Notes: generated by a model not told the origin, from the sequence alone. Numbered from the stretch's first letter, positions 23,605 to 32,304 are shown. The stretch is DNA of 32,932 bases from Ignavibacteria bacterium (GCA_003251275.1 QKGJ01000399.1:1-32932), one strand, 5' to 3'. Made by a program: numbers and translations.

Positions 23605-24600
23605 ATGAATGAAAGGGAGTTTCGCCGACATACAGCCTCACTCCGGTCTCTATTGAACAAACGAATAGCTTCCCTCTTTCGCAGAAAGAATCCAAGGGAA
23701 CTCCACACAGCCGGCCGCTATGTCCTCACGGCAGGAGGAAAGCGGATCCGGTCTATCCTGCTCCTTCTTGCAGCAGAAACAGTCGGTGGTCGCCCAAAAG
23801 ATGCTCTCGACGCGGGAGTGGCTGTTGAATTGATGCATAACTTCACGTTGATTCATGACGATGTCATGGATCATGCAAAGACCCGGCGGGGAAGACCAAC
23901 CGTCCATGTGCGATGGGACATCAACCATGCTATTCTTGTCGGCGACGTTATGCTGGGATTTGCGTATGACGTTCTTCTGCGCGCTCCCCGAAAGAACGCA
24001 CAATACATATCCAGACTCTTTACGAAAAGGCTCATCAGCGTCTGCGAAGGTCAGGCTCTCGATCTCACACTGGGGTCCGGTGGAAATGCGACCGTGAAAG
24101 AGTACATGGAAATGATCGACAAGAAGACCGGCGCTCTCATAGTTCTATCTTCAGAGCTCGGCGGGGTGGTGGGAGGCGGGACGGGCAAACAGGTTCGGGC
24201 GTTGCGCGAATACGGGAAATATCTCGGAAGGGCGTTTCAACTTCAGGACGACCTTCTGGACGTTGTTGCCGACGAAAAGAGACTGGGGAAGGCAATTGGA
24301 GGAGATATCATGGAAGGAAAGAGAACATTCCTCTATATTACAACCATGGAGCGGGCGTCAACCAGCGATCGAAGGTTTCTCACAAGAGCGTTCAGTGCGC
24401 AACACCGACCGGTGCATGGCCGCGCTCTTGTCCGGCGAGTTCAATCTCTCTATCGTGAGTATGAATCAATAGAAAGGACTCGCGCAATGATTGAACGGAA
24501 CACGGCGAAAGCTCTTGCGAAACTGCAGCAGATTCCCCCCTCCCGGTCACGGGACATGCTCCACCACATGGCGCGTGTCCTTGCCAGCAGGCACATATGA
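23605..24600 (+). CDS. polyprenyl (geranylgeranyl/farnesyl) diphosphate synthase
   Basis: A 331-aa trans-prenyltransferase that extends allylic diphosphates with IPP. The first Asp-rich motif is IHDDVMDHAKTRRGRP and the second is FQLQDDLLDV; the GGKRIR and KTG...K loops bind diphosphate. A Phe sits five residues before the first Asp (NFTLIHDD), a position that limits chain length in archaeal-type GGPP synthases, so a C15-C20 product is more likely than a long chain, but this is inference. It is co-transcribed with fni (6 nt) and followed by ptsH (31 nt). Confidence 0.93.
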   Translation: MNEREFRRHTASLRSLLNKRIASLFRRKNPRELHTAGRYVLTAGGKRIRSILLLLAAETVGGRPKDALDAGVAVELMHNFTLIHDDVMDHAKTRRGRPTVHVRWDINHAILVGDVMLGFAYDVLLRAPRKNAQYISRLFTKRLISVCEGQALDLTLGSGGNATVKEYMEMIDKKTGALIVLSSELGGVVGGGTGKQVRALREYGKYLGRAFQLQDDLLDVVADEKRLGKAIGGDIMEGKRTFLYITTMERASTSDRRFLTRAFSAQHRPVHGRALVRRVQSLYREYESIERTRAMIERNTAKALAKLQQIPPSRSRDMLHHMARVLASRHI

Positions 24601-24631
24601 TCAGAGAGACCACAATCGTTGCAGGAATTGA

Positions 24632-24898
24632 GTGATCGAACGAGAGGTAAGGATCAGGAACAAGGCGGGCCTTCATACAAGACCGGCCGCCTCTATTGTG
24701 AAAACTGCCGCACGATTTGAAAGTGAGTTCACCATCAGCAAAGATGGATTCGAGATTAATGGGAAGAGCATCATTGGTGTTATGACATTGGCAGCGGAGC
24801 AGGGCTCAACACTATTGCTCCGATTCGACGGCCCGGATGAGGAAGCAGCAGCAACAGCAGTGGTGGATCTTTTTGACAGAGGGTTTGATGAGGAATAA
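24632..24898 (+). CDS. ptsH: phosphocarrier protein HPr
   Basis: Small cytosolic PTS phosphocarrier of 88 aa. The active-site His15 is in KAGLHTRPAA and the regulatory Ser46 is in NGKSIIGVM, both in the consensus form; Ser46 is the site used by HPr kinase/phosphorylase in other bacteria. The start is a GTG with AGGAA ahead of it. The end overlaps ptsI by 11 nt. Confidence 0.96.
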   Translation: MIEREVRIRNKAGLHTRPAASIVKTAARFESEFTISKDGFEINGKSIIGVMTLAAEQGSTLLLRFDGPDEEAAATAVVDLFDRGFDEE

Positions 24899-26663
24899 AG
24901 TGCATACGCCGGACAACACGAAAGACGAGATTACGATAAAAGGCATTGGCGCAGCGCCTGGCATTGCTGTCGGCCCGGCGTACGTGTACAGCAAACAGAT
25001 CCCCACGGTGGAAGAAAAATCAATTTCTCAGGAAGAAATAGAGGGAGAAATCGAGCGGTTGCGGGCAGCCAACGTCCGCTCGGAAAAAGAACTCCAGAAA
25101 ATTCATTCCTTCGCCGAACAGAAACTTGGTACCCAGAATGCAAAGATATTTGAAGCGCAAATCATGATTCTCAATGATTCCATTCTGATGTCGACCATCG
25201 AGAAGCGGATCAAAGCAGAGAGAAAGAATGCAGAGTCTGTTGTGTTCGACGAGATCAGCAAATACAAGCGATTAATGCTTGCGGCCCGGGATGAGTATAT
25301 GCACGAGCGAGCGCACGACGTTGAAGATGTGATGAACAGGATCATCCGCAACATTCAAGACCAACGACTATTCTCACGCCTTGAAGGTGAGGCGATTGTC
25401 ATCACCGAAACGCTCGCACCAGCCGATGCCGTTATCTTCAGCAGAAACAAGATTCTTGGCTACGCAACGGACCTTGGCGGTATTACGTCGCATGCCGCCC
25501 TCCTGTCGCGATCTCTCAAGATTCCCGCGGCAGTAGGCTTGCGCAAGGCAACGGCGATCATCCAATCAGGCGATTTCGTCGCCCTGGATGGATATGCTGG
25601 AACGATCACGATCCATCCGTCCGAGGAAACAATCACCTCACTGCAGAGTAAGGCAAAGCGATTTACCGAGTTCGAGGAACAATTGGCAACGATAGCAAAG
25701 CTCCCCGCTGTGACAAAGGATAACAGGACCGTCGAACTTTCCTCCAATGTAGAATTTCTGGAAGGAGTTGAGTTCTCGCTCCTTCAGGGATCGGCGGGTG
25801 TTGGGTTGTATCGAACGGAATCCCAGGTGCTTGGACAGGGACAGTACCCTTCCGAGGAAGAACAATTCAAGGAATACGAACAGGCCGCGGAGAAAGTGTT
25901 TCCGCATTCGGTGATTTTTCGGACATTCGATATCGGCGGAGACAAGCTCGCTCCCGAATTCTATCATGAAGAAAACCCATTTCTCGGATGGCGAGGGATC
26001 CGTGTTTGTCTTGACCGGCCGGAGATGTTCCTGACGCAACTACGGGCGCTCCTGCGGGCGAGCACGAGGAAGAACGTGCGCATCATGTTCCCGATGGTCT
26101 CAACCGTGCAGGAGGTGCGGCTGGCAAAGGATTTTGTCCATCGGGCAAAAGAGGAACTTCGATCGCGCCATTGCGCATTCGATGCAAATCTGAAGATTGG
26201 CGTAATGATTGAAGTTCCCTCCGCTGCGATGCTCGCCGCCGACATCGCGCACGAGGTCGACTTTCTCAGCATCGGAACGAACGACCTCATTCAGTATCTG
26301 CTGGCAGTGGATAGGGACAACAGTGCTGTGGCACCACTCTATCAGCAATTTCATCCTGCCGTTCTCCGGACTATTAAGATGGTCATCGATGCGGGACATA
26401 GTAACGATACGTGGGTTGGAATGTGTGGAGAGATGGCCGGGGATCCACTGGCGACGATTTTGCTACTCGGGCTTGGCATTGACGAGCTGAGTGTTGTTCC
26501 CACAGTACTTCCCGAGATAAAAAAGATCATTCGATCAGTTTCTCACAAACAAGCAAGGGAAATTGCAGAATCCGTGCTTACCTTATCCACAGAACAGGAA
26601 ATCAAGGATTACCTGTACACAACAACGGCTAAGATTCTTCCTGAAATACCACTGGAGGTTTGA
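24888..26663 (+). CDS. ptsI: phosphoenolpyruvate-protein phosphotransferase (Enzyme I)
   Basis: Transfers phosphate from PEP to HPr; 591 aa from the ATG at 24888. The start is chosen because AGAGGG lies 5 nt before it and the conserved core (IKGIGAAPGIAVGPAYVY) begins soon after; an earlier ATG at 24837 is inside ptsH. The N-terminal domain carries the phospho-His202 in GGITSHAALLSRS; the C-terminal PEP-binding domain has FLSIGTNDLIQYLLAVDRDN and the Cys in GMCGEMAGDP. No EII component is in the window. Confidence 0.97.
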   Translation: MRNKVHTPDNTKDEITIKGIGAAPGIAVGPAYVYSKQIPTVEEKSISQEEIEGEIERLRAANVRSEKELQKIHSFAEQKLGTQNAKIFEAQIMILNDSILMSTIEKRIKAERKNAESVVFDEISKYKRLMLAARDEYMHERAHDVEDVMNRIIRNIQDQRLFSRLEGEAIVITETLAPADAVIFSRNKILGYATDLGGITSHAALLSRSLKIPAAVGLRKATAIIQSGDFVALDGYAGTITIHPSEETITSLQSKAKRFTEFEEQLATIAKLPAVTKDNRTVELSSNVEFLEGVEFSLLQGSAGVGLYRTESQVLGQGQYPSEEEQFKEYEQAAEKVFPHSVIFRTFDIGGDKLAPEFYHEENPFLGWRGIRVCLDRPEMFLTQLRALLRASTRKNVRIMFPMVSTVQEVRLAKDFVHRAKEELRSRHCAFDANLKIGVMIEVPSAAMLAADIAHEVDFLSIGTNDLIQYLLAVDRDNSAVAPLYQQFHPAVLRTIKMVIDAGHSNDTWVGMCGEMAGDPLATILLLGLGIDELSVVPTVLPEIKKIIRSVSHKQAREIAESVLTLSTEQEIKDYLYTTTAKILPEIPLEV

Positions 26664-26689
26664 TTGATCGCACGAAGGACAGGATACGC

Positions 26690-27739
26690 ATGAACACAGA
26701 AGACATTCAAAGAGTTGACCCATCGGGCATGTACGCACTCATTAGAGATTTTCCGCGGCAGGTGGAGGAGGCGATCGAAATCGGTCTTGCAGCAAGCATG
26801 CCGCGATTACAAAAAGGGATCGACAATATTGTGCTATGCGGGCTCGGAGGTTCTGCAATTGCTGGAGATCTGCTTAAGAGTTTTCTTGCGGATGAACTCA
26901 AGGTTCCCTTCACGGTTAACCGGCACTACACGGTGCCTGCATTCGTAGGACGGCGAACTCTTGTTTTTGTGTCAAGCTATTCCGGGAACACAGAGGAAAC
27001 AATAGCTGCACACCGACTGGCGGTAAAGCGAAAGGCGAAGGTCGTCTGCATCTCCTCAAACGGCACAACGGCAAAACTGGCGAAGAGACTTCGGCAACCG
27101 CTGATAACGATACCGGGAGGACTCCCACCGAGAGCGGCATTGGGGTATTCATTTTTCCCTCTTCTTCTTGCGATGGCGAAATTGGGTTTTATCAAGAGCA
27201 AGAGGAGTCAAATACAGGAGACCCTCACTTTGTTGCGGAAGAAATCCGTCGAATATGCTGACTTCAATTCAGCGGAGAACAGGGCGCTTCAGTTGGCGCA
27301 TCAGGTTCGGGCGAGAGTCGGCGTCATATATTCCTCCACCGAGCGGTTTGATGCGGTGAACACTCGCTGGCGAGGTCAGGTGGCAGAAAACGGGAAGTCA
27401 CTTCTCTGGGGACACGTTCTTCCCGAAATGAATCATAACGAGCTCGTGGGTTGGAAGGTATTAAAGGAACAGATGAGGGAAATGCAGGTTTTCATCTTGC
27501 GAGACAAGGATGATCACCAAAGGGTAAAGATGCGTATGGATATCACCAAAGTGATTCTGTCTAACCACACGTCCCGCATTACCGAGATATGGAGCGAGGG
27601 CACTTCACTACTTGCCCGGATGTTCTCCCTTGTCTACTTGGGCGATTGGGTGAGCTACTATACCGCGATTCTCCATGGCGAAGATCCGATGCCAGTGGCG
27701 GTGATTGATCAACTAAAGAATGAATTGAGCGAAGTATGA
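26690..27739 (+). CDS. bifunctional phosphoglucose/phosphomannose isomerase
   Basis: A cytosolic 349-aa SIS-fold isomerase interconverting fructose-6-phosphate with glucose-6- and mannose-6-phosphate. The phosphosugar loop is CGLGGSAIAGDLLKS, the second SIS segment VSSYSGNTEETIAAH, and the catalytic Glu and His are likely in LPEMNHNELVGW, as in the PGI/PMI family of archaea and some bacteria. The ATG at 26690, with AGGA before it, is preferred over a TTG at 26660 that overlaps ptsI. Together with HPr and Enzyme I it places sugar-phosphate metabolism here. Confidence 0.93.
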   Translation: MNTEDIQRVDPSGMYALIRDFPRQVEEAIEIGLAASMPRLQKGIDNIVLCGLGGSAIAGDLLKSFLADELKVPFTVNRHYTVPAFVGRRTLVFVSSYSGNTEETIAAHRLAVKRKAKVVCISSNGTTAKLAKRLRQPLITIPGGLPPRAALGYSFFPLLLAMAKLGFIKSKRSQIQETLTLLRKKSVEYADFNSAENRALQLAHQVRARVGVIYSSTERFDAVNTRWRGQVAENGKSLLWGHVLPEMNHNELVGWKVLKEQMREMQVFILRDKDDHQRVKMRMDITKVILSNHTSRITEIWSEGTSLLARMFSLVYLGDWVSYYTAILHGEDPMPVAVIDQLKNELSEV

Positions 27740-27831
27740 ATAAAGAACACAAGATTGCTATCGTGGTTGCGGTACTCCTCTTTATCGCCTTGTATATAGT
27801 CACTATTGTCCGCGACGGGACGGCATGGTGA
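27736..27831 (+). CDS. 31-aa single-transmembrane peptide
   Basis: A tiny open frame coding for 31 residues, too short for normal gene callers. Its ATG overlaps the stop of the isomerase gene (ATGA) and its TGA overlaps the next gene by 7 nt, exactly the coupling used by its neighbours. It starts MNKEHK, continues with one hydrophobic helix (IAIVVAVLLFIALYIVTIV) and ends RDGTAW, so it would be a single-pass membrane peptide with a positively charged N-terminus. Function unknown. The lack of any spacing between it, the isomerase and the next gene, and its good hydrophobic profile, support a real product; sequence conservation was not tested. Confidence 0.6.
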   Translation: MNKEHKIAIVVAVLLFIALYIVTIVRDGTAW

Positions 27832-28265
27832 CGATTAGTCAACCAACAAAAGACCTCCTCGATACCCTCACCACCTTTTCCAACAACGCCCTCACCTGTC
27901 CGGACGATCTGGCCGTTGTCCTTGAGACAGCCCTGCAACAGAATGCGGAATCGGACCTTGCCGACCTGAGCTTCCTTGCAAAATTTCTACATCGCACTTA
28001 CGGCATTATGACCCGCATCGGTAAGGACGGAGAGGGGTATGGTCGACTCGCCGAAGAGTTCGGGGAAAACCTCCAAAAGGTTGTCGGCCATCTTCACAAA
28101 CTTATCTCTGTCGCCTCTCCCGATGTCAGGCATCGGTTTGAAAGCGAGTACCTTGCGATGACGCCGCAATCCCTGAACCGGCTGCTGGCACTTATGTATG
28201 ATCTCTCCTGGTATAAGAACTGGCTGATTGATACCGGGAATCGTGGTGGCCCTCCTCTTTCTTGA
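27825..28265 (+). CDS. conserved-looking helical protein of unknown function
   Basis: A 146-aa soluble, acidic, mostly helical protein with no recognised domain. The first 45 residues contain DLLDTLTTFSNNALTCPDDL, then a Leu-rich middle (LSFLAKFLHRTYGIMTRIGKDGEGYGRL) and a second helical half ending RLLALMYDLSWYKNWLID. No signal peptide, no TM segment. It begins inside the stop of the 31-aa peptide gene, and a membrane-protein gene follows after 51 nt. I cannot assign a role. Confidence 0.75.
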   Translation: MVTISQPTKDLLDTLTTFSNNALTCPDDLAVVLETALQQNAESDLADLSFLAKFLHRTYGIMTRIGKDGEGYGRLAEEFGENLQKVVGHLHKLISVASPDVRHRFESEYLAMTPQSLNRLLALMYDLSWYKNWLIDTGNRGGPPLS

Positions 28266-28316
28266 TAACCCTACAAAAAAAGCCTACATTGTTAGCAAAA
28301 GTAATCATGCTGATCC

Positions 28317-28856
28317 ATGAATTCCGTCGATTCTTCCCCCGCTTGGCGCATTGCTCTTTTCATTCTCGTTCTCTCTTCGACCTTTTGGCTCGGGGGGGCG
28401 CACGCACGGTTGCTCATAGCCAATCAGCTTCTCCAGGGTGGAACGCTGGAGTTCAATACGTATCTCGCTCCTGAGTCCGAACGAGAACTTTTCCGGCTTC
28501 TGTCATTTTCTTCGTTGACGGTGATTCTTTCGTATGGAACCGCGTTGATCAGCGGAACGATTTTCCTCTGGGCAACACCTTTGCGTTTCAAGGAACACGG
28601 TTGGTTGATGTTGAGCGCAATTTTGTTCTACGTATTCGTTCCTGTGGAAGCTTTCTTGATATTCCTTGATGGCAAAATGATTTACTATGAGTTCTTCACA
28701 ACCGAAGGAAATAGTGTGTTCCGGGAGCTATTCATCGCCCGAATGGGGGCGCTTGCGGGCGCTCCGTTTATTGCGACCCTTTGCTATTACACTATCATCG
28801 GACTTGCAGTTTTTCAGCCAATGAAACTCTCAGCGGCAAAATCACATGAAGGTTGA
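28317..28856 (+). CDS. four-TM membrane protein of unknown function
   Basis: A 179-aa inner-membrane protein. Hydrophobic segments lie near residues 11-31, 62-84, 95-117 and 146-168. The loop between TM1 and TM2 has GGAHARLLIANQLLQGGTLEFN. The pattern is reminiscent of small DUF4149-like proteins, but I am not certain. The ATG follows a 51-nt gap; the stop overlaps the next gene by 11 nt. Confidence 0.8.
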   Translation: MNSVDSSPAWRIALFILVLSSTFWLGGAHARLLIANQLLQGGTLEFNTYLAPESERELFRLLSFSSLTVILSYGTALISGTIFLWATPLRFKEHGWLMLSAILFYVFVPVEAFLIFLDGKMIYYEFFTTEGNSVFRELFIARMGALAGAPFIATLCYYTIIGLAVFQPMKLSAAKSHEG

Positions 28857-29124
28857 CCAACTCATTCTCGAACTTGAAGAAGTAGCACAGCAACTCGGTA
28901 TTTCCATTCGCTACGAAAAGGGAGATTTCGAAGGGGGGTATTGCATCCTCCGGGATAGCAAGATGCTCATTGTGAATAAACGCGTTCATCCGCAAAAGAA
29001 GGCAGCAGTTCTTGCATTGGGACTGAACGACATGGGACTCGACAATATGTTTATCAAACCTGCATTGCGCGAATTCATTGAGGATGAAGTGGTAAAAGTG
29101 CGGAGAGAGGCGCGGCAGGCATGA
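28846..29124 (+). CDS. small conserved protein of unknown function
   Basis: A 92-aa cytosolic protein: helix (LILELEEVAQQLGISI), a central beta region (GGYCILRDSKMLIVNKRV) and a C-terminal helical half (LREFIEDEVVKVRREA). This pattern resembles small conserved proteins I know from FCB-group genomes, without an assigned role. It overlaps the membrane-protein gene upstream by 11 nt and the HAD gene downstream by 4 nt. Confidence 0.8.
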   Translation: MKVDQLILELEEVAQQLGISIRYEKGDFEGGYCILRDSKMLIVNKRVHPQKKAAVLALGLNDMGLDNMFIKPALREFIEDEVVKVRREARQA

Positions 29125-29816
29125 TCAAAGCGATCATCTTTGATCTCGACAATACGCTTGTAGACTTCATGGGCATGAAACGGAACGCCGTGATGGCAGC
29201 GATCCATGCAATGATTGATGCAGGGCTGCAGCTATCGCCGGACGAAGCACAACAACGCATCGACGAGATTTATAAGGAACGCGGAATCGAGTTCCAGAAT
29301 GTGTTCGATCAACTGCTGTACGATGTGTTCAAAAAAGTTGACTACAAGATTCTTTCGGCTGGTGTCATTTCCTATCGGAGGGCGAGGGAGGCATCGCTGG
29401 TACCGTATCCGCACGTGACGTTGACTCTGGTGGAATTGCTGAAGAGGGGGCTCAAGCTTGCTGTGGTGTCCGATGCGCCGGGACGCGAGGCGTGGCTGCG
29501 GCTCAGCTATCTGAATTTTGCACATCTATTCGATTGCATCGTCACGTTTGATGATACGGGTGAGCGTAAGCCGAGTCCAGCCCCTTTTCGCAAGGCCCTG
29601 GAGATGTTGCGCGTCCAGCCCGATGAGGCTCTGATGGTTGGTGACTGGCCGGAAAGGGATGTGCTGGGAGCCGGCCAAATAGGCATTACGACAGTCTTCG
29701 CCCGTTATGGCGATACATTCGGCACCGTTGAATCGAACGCCGATTATGATATCAATGACATTTCCGAAATCCTTGGCGTGATTGAAAAGGAAAACTCCTC
29801 GGCAAAAGCAGGATAG
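29121..29816 (+). CDS. HAD-superfamily hydrolase
   Basis: A 231-aa cytosolic phosphatase-type HAD protein. Motif I is IFDLDNTLVDF, motif II LAVVSDAPG, motif III the Lys of GERKPSPAPF, and motif IV MVGDWPERDVLGAGQIGI. A four-helix cap (about 20-90) follows motif I. Substrate unknown. The start overlaps the preceding 92-aa gene by 4 nt, and acpS begins 7 nt after the stop. Confidence 0.94.
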   Translation: MIKAIIFDLDNTLVDFMGMKRNAVMAAIHAMIDAGLQLSPDEAQQRIDEIYKERGIEFQNVFDQLLYDVFKKVDYKILSAGVISYRRAREASLVPYPHVTLTLVELLKRGLKLAVVSDAPGREAWLRLSYLNFAHLFDCIVTFDDTGERKPSPAPFRKALEMLRVQPDEALMVGDWPERDVLGAGQIGITTVFARYGDTFGTVESNADYDINDISEILGVIEKENSSAKAG

Positions 29817-29823
29817 ATGCTGA

Positions 29824-30201
29824 ATGGTTCGAGGTATTGGTGTTGACATAATAGAGATCGACCGAATACGAAGGAGTATCGAAGAGTCCGGTGATCGTTT
29901 CTTGCAGAAAGTCTTCACACAAAACGAAATTGAGTACTGTTCCGGAAAGTCAAACAAGTTTCAGCACTTTGCGGCTCGATTTGCGGCAAAGGAAGCGGTG
30001 AGCAAAGCACTTGCAACCGGCTGGACAGGCGACTTTCTCTGGAAAGATGTCGAAGTAATGAACGAGGCAAGCGGTGCGCCGCGCGTGACGTTGTACGGGA
30101 ACCTGCGTGAACGTCTTTCCGGCTCGATGGTCCTTGTTTCCCTCTCCCATTCCCAGAGTCATGTGGTGGCAATGGCATTGATACAGGATGATGTTCAATG
30201 A
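29824..30201 (+). CDS. acpS: holo-[acyl-carrier-protein] synthase
   Basis: Transfers 4'-phosphopantetheine from CoA to acyl carrier protein; 125 aa. The metal-binding Asp is in GIGVDIIEIDRI (Asp8) and the Glu in RFAAKEAVSKALATG (WAAKEA-type motif); LVSLSHSQSHVVAMAL is the C-terminal strand motif. AcpS-typical size. Its stop overlaps the kinase gene by 4 nt. Confidence 0.96.
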   Translation: MVRGIGVDIIEIDRIRRSIEESGDRFLQKVFTQNEIEYCSGKSNKFQHFAARFAAKEAVSKALATGWTGDFLWKDVEVMNEASGAPRVTLYGNLRERLSGSMVLVSLSHSQSHVVAMALIQDDVQ

Positions 30202-31694
30202 AATTGACAATCTACAAAAAAATGATGCTTGGCTTCCTCGTGGTGATCTTGTTGATGACGATTGTCAATGGATATATCTTGTGGGAACTGAACTCTGTTA
30301 CGGAAACGACGAAGTCAACACTTACCTCGGACGTGCAGGTTATCGACCAGGCAAAACAACTGTCCACCTATCGATACGATGAAGATCTCATCGGGCAAAA
30401 GTACTTTGTTGCCGGTGATAGCGTGTACTATTCTATTCTTGTTGATCGGGCACGCCAGTTTGACGATCTCGAAAAAGAGCTGCTCGGAAACCTGAAGGTC
30501 GATAGCGACATTGCACTGGCACGGAGCATTAGGGATAACCACAATCGCTTTCGGTCAATCATCGAGCGACACCGGGAAAACGTGGTGAACAAGGTGGTCA
30601 CCGAGGAGAAGTTTCCCGCAGGACCACTCGTTGAAATTTCTCGCGGGCTTGAGGAGTTGATTCGATCAAAACAAATCTCCATCGACAATTCGATGAAAGC
30701 CGTCGGCCAGACCACCGGTCGTTCGTTTAATGTAGCCATCATCCTGACAATTTGTACCCTGCTTGCAGCCGTGACTCTGGCACTCATCATTACCCAAACA
30801 CTTACAAAGCCCATCAGTATTCTGAAGCGGGGAACCGAACAGGTTGCCCGTGGATCGTTTACCCAGATTCCCGTGACGACAGCTGATGAGTTTGCCCTGC
30901 TCACCCAGGCGTTCAATGATATGAGCGAGAAGTTAAAAACAGTGAATGAGCGGAAGGCCGAAATGATGCAACGCATCTCCCACGAATTGCGAACCCCACT
31001 GCAGGCAATGCTCTCGGCGCATTTTCTCCTTTCCGAACAGCGATTGGGACCAATTAACGCGGAACAGGCAAGTCTCCTCACATCAATCCGGGAGAGCATC
31101 GACAAACTGACGAAATTCAGCAATCAATTTCTTGATATTGCAAAGGTTGAAGCGGGCATGATGGAGTACTCGTTTGAACAGGTTGATCTGGTCAAACTTA
31201 TTTCTCCGGCAATCGATGAGGCTCAACTGATCGCAGCACGCAAAGCGATTACCGTTGATCTCACCTACACTGAAGTGCCAACCATCGTAGCGGACCCTGA
31301 AAAAATCGGACAGATCGTAAACAACCTGCTGAGCAACGCGGTCAAGTACACGCAAAAGGGAGGAAGCGTTATTGTGAATGTCTCTCCCTCCGACATTGGC
31401 GTGCGGATTGCCGTTCAGGACTCCGGTGTGGGTATTGCGCCGGAAGACCTCACTCGGATCTTTACAAAATTCTATAGGGCAAAAAGTGCAACGAAAACAA
31501 GCGTCAAAGGAACCGGAGTCGGGTTGGCGCTGGTGAAAGCATTAACCGAAGGGCATGGAGGCGTAGTCTCCGTGCAAAGCACCAGTGGTGTTGGGTCAAC
31601 ATTTTTCGTGGAGTTGCCGCGTGTCCCCGATCGTTCCGTCAACAGGGGGCACCAACAAATACGCATCTCGCAGGGACAGGAAGTTGATGCATAG
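30198..31694 (+). CDS. sensor histidine kinase, HAMP-type (QseE/GlrK-like architecture)
   Basis: An inner-membrane two-component sensor of 498 aa. TM1 spans about 9-30, followed by a helical periplasmic domain (31-177) with no cysteines, TM2 (178-200), HAMP (201-250), HisKA with phospho-acceptor His262 in MMQRISHELRTPLQ, and a catalytic domain with N box NNLLSNAVKYT, G1 DSGVGIAPEDL and G2 GTGVGLALVK. The HAMP-to-dimerisation segment and the layout recall GlrK/QseE of enterobacteria. It overlaps acpS by 4 nt and the following lipoprotein gene by 8 nt. No response regulator gene is next to it. Confidence 0.95.
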   Translation: MKLTIYKKMMLGFLVVILLMTIVNGYILWELNSVTETTKSTLTSDVQVIDQAKQLSTYRYDEDLIGQKYFVAGDSVYYSILVDRARQFDDLEKELLGNLKVDSDIALARSIRDNHNRFRSIIERHRENVVNKVVTEEKFPAGPLVEISRGLEELIRSKQISIDNSMKAVGQTTGRSFNVAIILTICTLLAAVTLALIITQTLTKPISILKRGTEQVARGSFTQIPVTTADEFALLTQAFNDMSEKLKTVNERKAEMMQRISHELRTPLQAMLSAHFLLSEQRLGPINAEQASLLTSIRESIDKLTKFSNQFLDIAKVEAGMMEYSFEQVDLVKLISPAIDEAQLIAARKAITVDLTYTEVPTIVADPEKIGQIVNNLLSNAVKYTQKGGSVIVNVSPSDIGVRIAVQDSGVGIAPEDLTRIFTKFYRAKSATKTSVKGTGVGLALVKALTEGHGGVVSVQSTSGVGSTFFVELPRVPDRSVNRGHQQIRISQGQEVDA

Positions 31695-32247
31695 ATCATT
31701 AATATGGATACCCCTTCTGCTCCTTTCTGGATGTAGATCATTTGAATCGGATCAATCAGGCTCGGAACCGTGGTCGCCGGTCGAACGGCACATGACGATC
31801 GCAGACACGTTGGAGCAGGCAAATCTTTTGGCAGAGGCTTCATTGGAGTACACGCTCGCGGCGCAGTTGTATCCCTCTTCGGAATACTATCCGATGGCTG
31901 TGCGGAAGGCGGCTTTTCTCTACAGTGACAAGCGCAATCCGGCCCGCAATGACAGCGTCTCTATCTTTTGGTTCAACCGATATCTTGAGCTTCCGTTGTC
32001 GGCTGAACAAAGGGAAATCACCGTATTGTATCTTCAGTTGAGAGAGGAAGCATCGACCCTTCGAAATTCACTCACACGACAAAGGGGGGTTTCGGATAGT
32101 CTTCAAACGATTATCAAGAGACAGGGGAATGAGATTGGGAATCGCGCCAAGCGGCTGGGGGAGCTTGAAGCGGAACTTGCAAAGGCGAACGACGAGCTGC
32201 AAAAACTTCGCGAAATCGATGTGAAGATGCATAAGACGAAAAAGTAA
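31687..32247 (+). CDS. lipoprotein with coiled-coil C-terminus (QseG-like position)
   Basis: A 186-aa predicted lipoprotein. The signal peptide ends in a lipobox, LLLSGCRS, with Cys16 as lipidation site. After a short linker a helical, TPR-like section (about 38-110: TLEQANLLAEASLEYTLAAQ) leads to a long coiled coil (110-180: RLGELEAELAKANDEL). The ATG at 31687 has AGGAAG 5 nt before it and overlaps the kinase gene by 8 nt. Enterobacteria have an outer-membrane lipoprotein (QseG) downstream of the QseE kinase, and this gene fits that position and type; the function here is inferred. Confidence 0.85.
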   Translation: MHRSLIWIPLLLLSGCRSFESDQSGSEPWSPVERHMTIADTLEQANLLAEASLEYTLAAQLYPSSEYYPMAVRKAAFLYSDKRNPARNDSVSIFWFNRYLELPLSAEQREITVLYLQLREEASTLRNSLTRQRGVSDSLQTIIKRQGNEIGNRAKRLGELEAELAKANDELQKLREIDVKMHKTKK

Positions 32248-32304
32248 GTTCGAGTCCCTATTTGAATGTCAGGGAGAGATTGGTTATTTTTATTCACCAC
32301 GAAC

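Noticed and set aside
30428-31123. 231-codon minus-strand frame inside the histidine kinase gene
   Set aside because: Antisense to a gene with complete HAMP and HisKA motifs; Ser-, Arg- and Met-rich translation without a domain.
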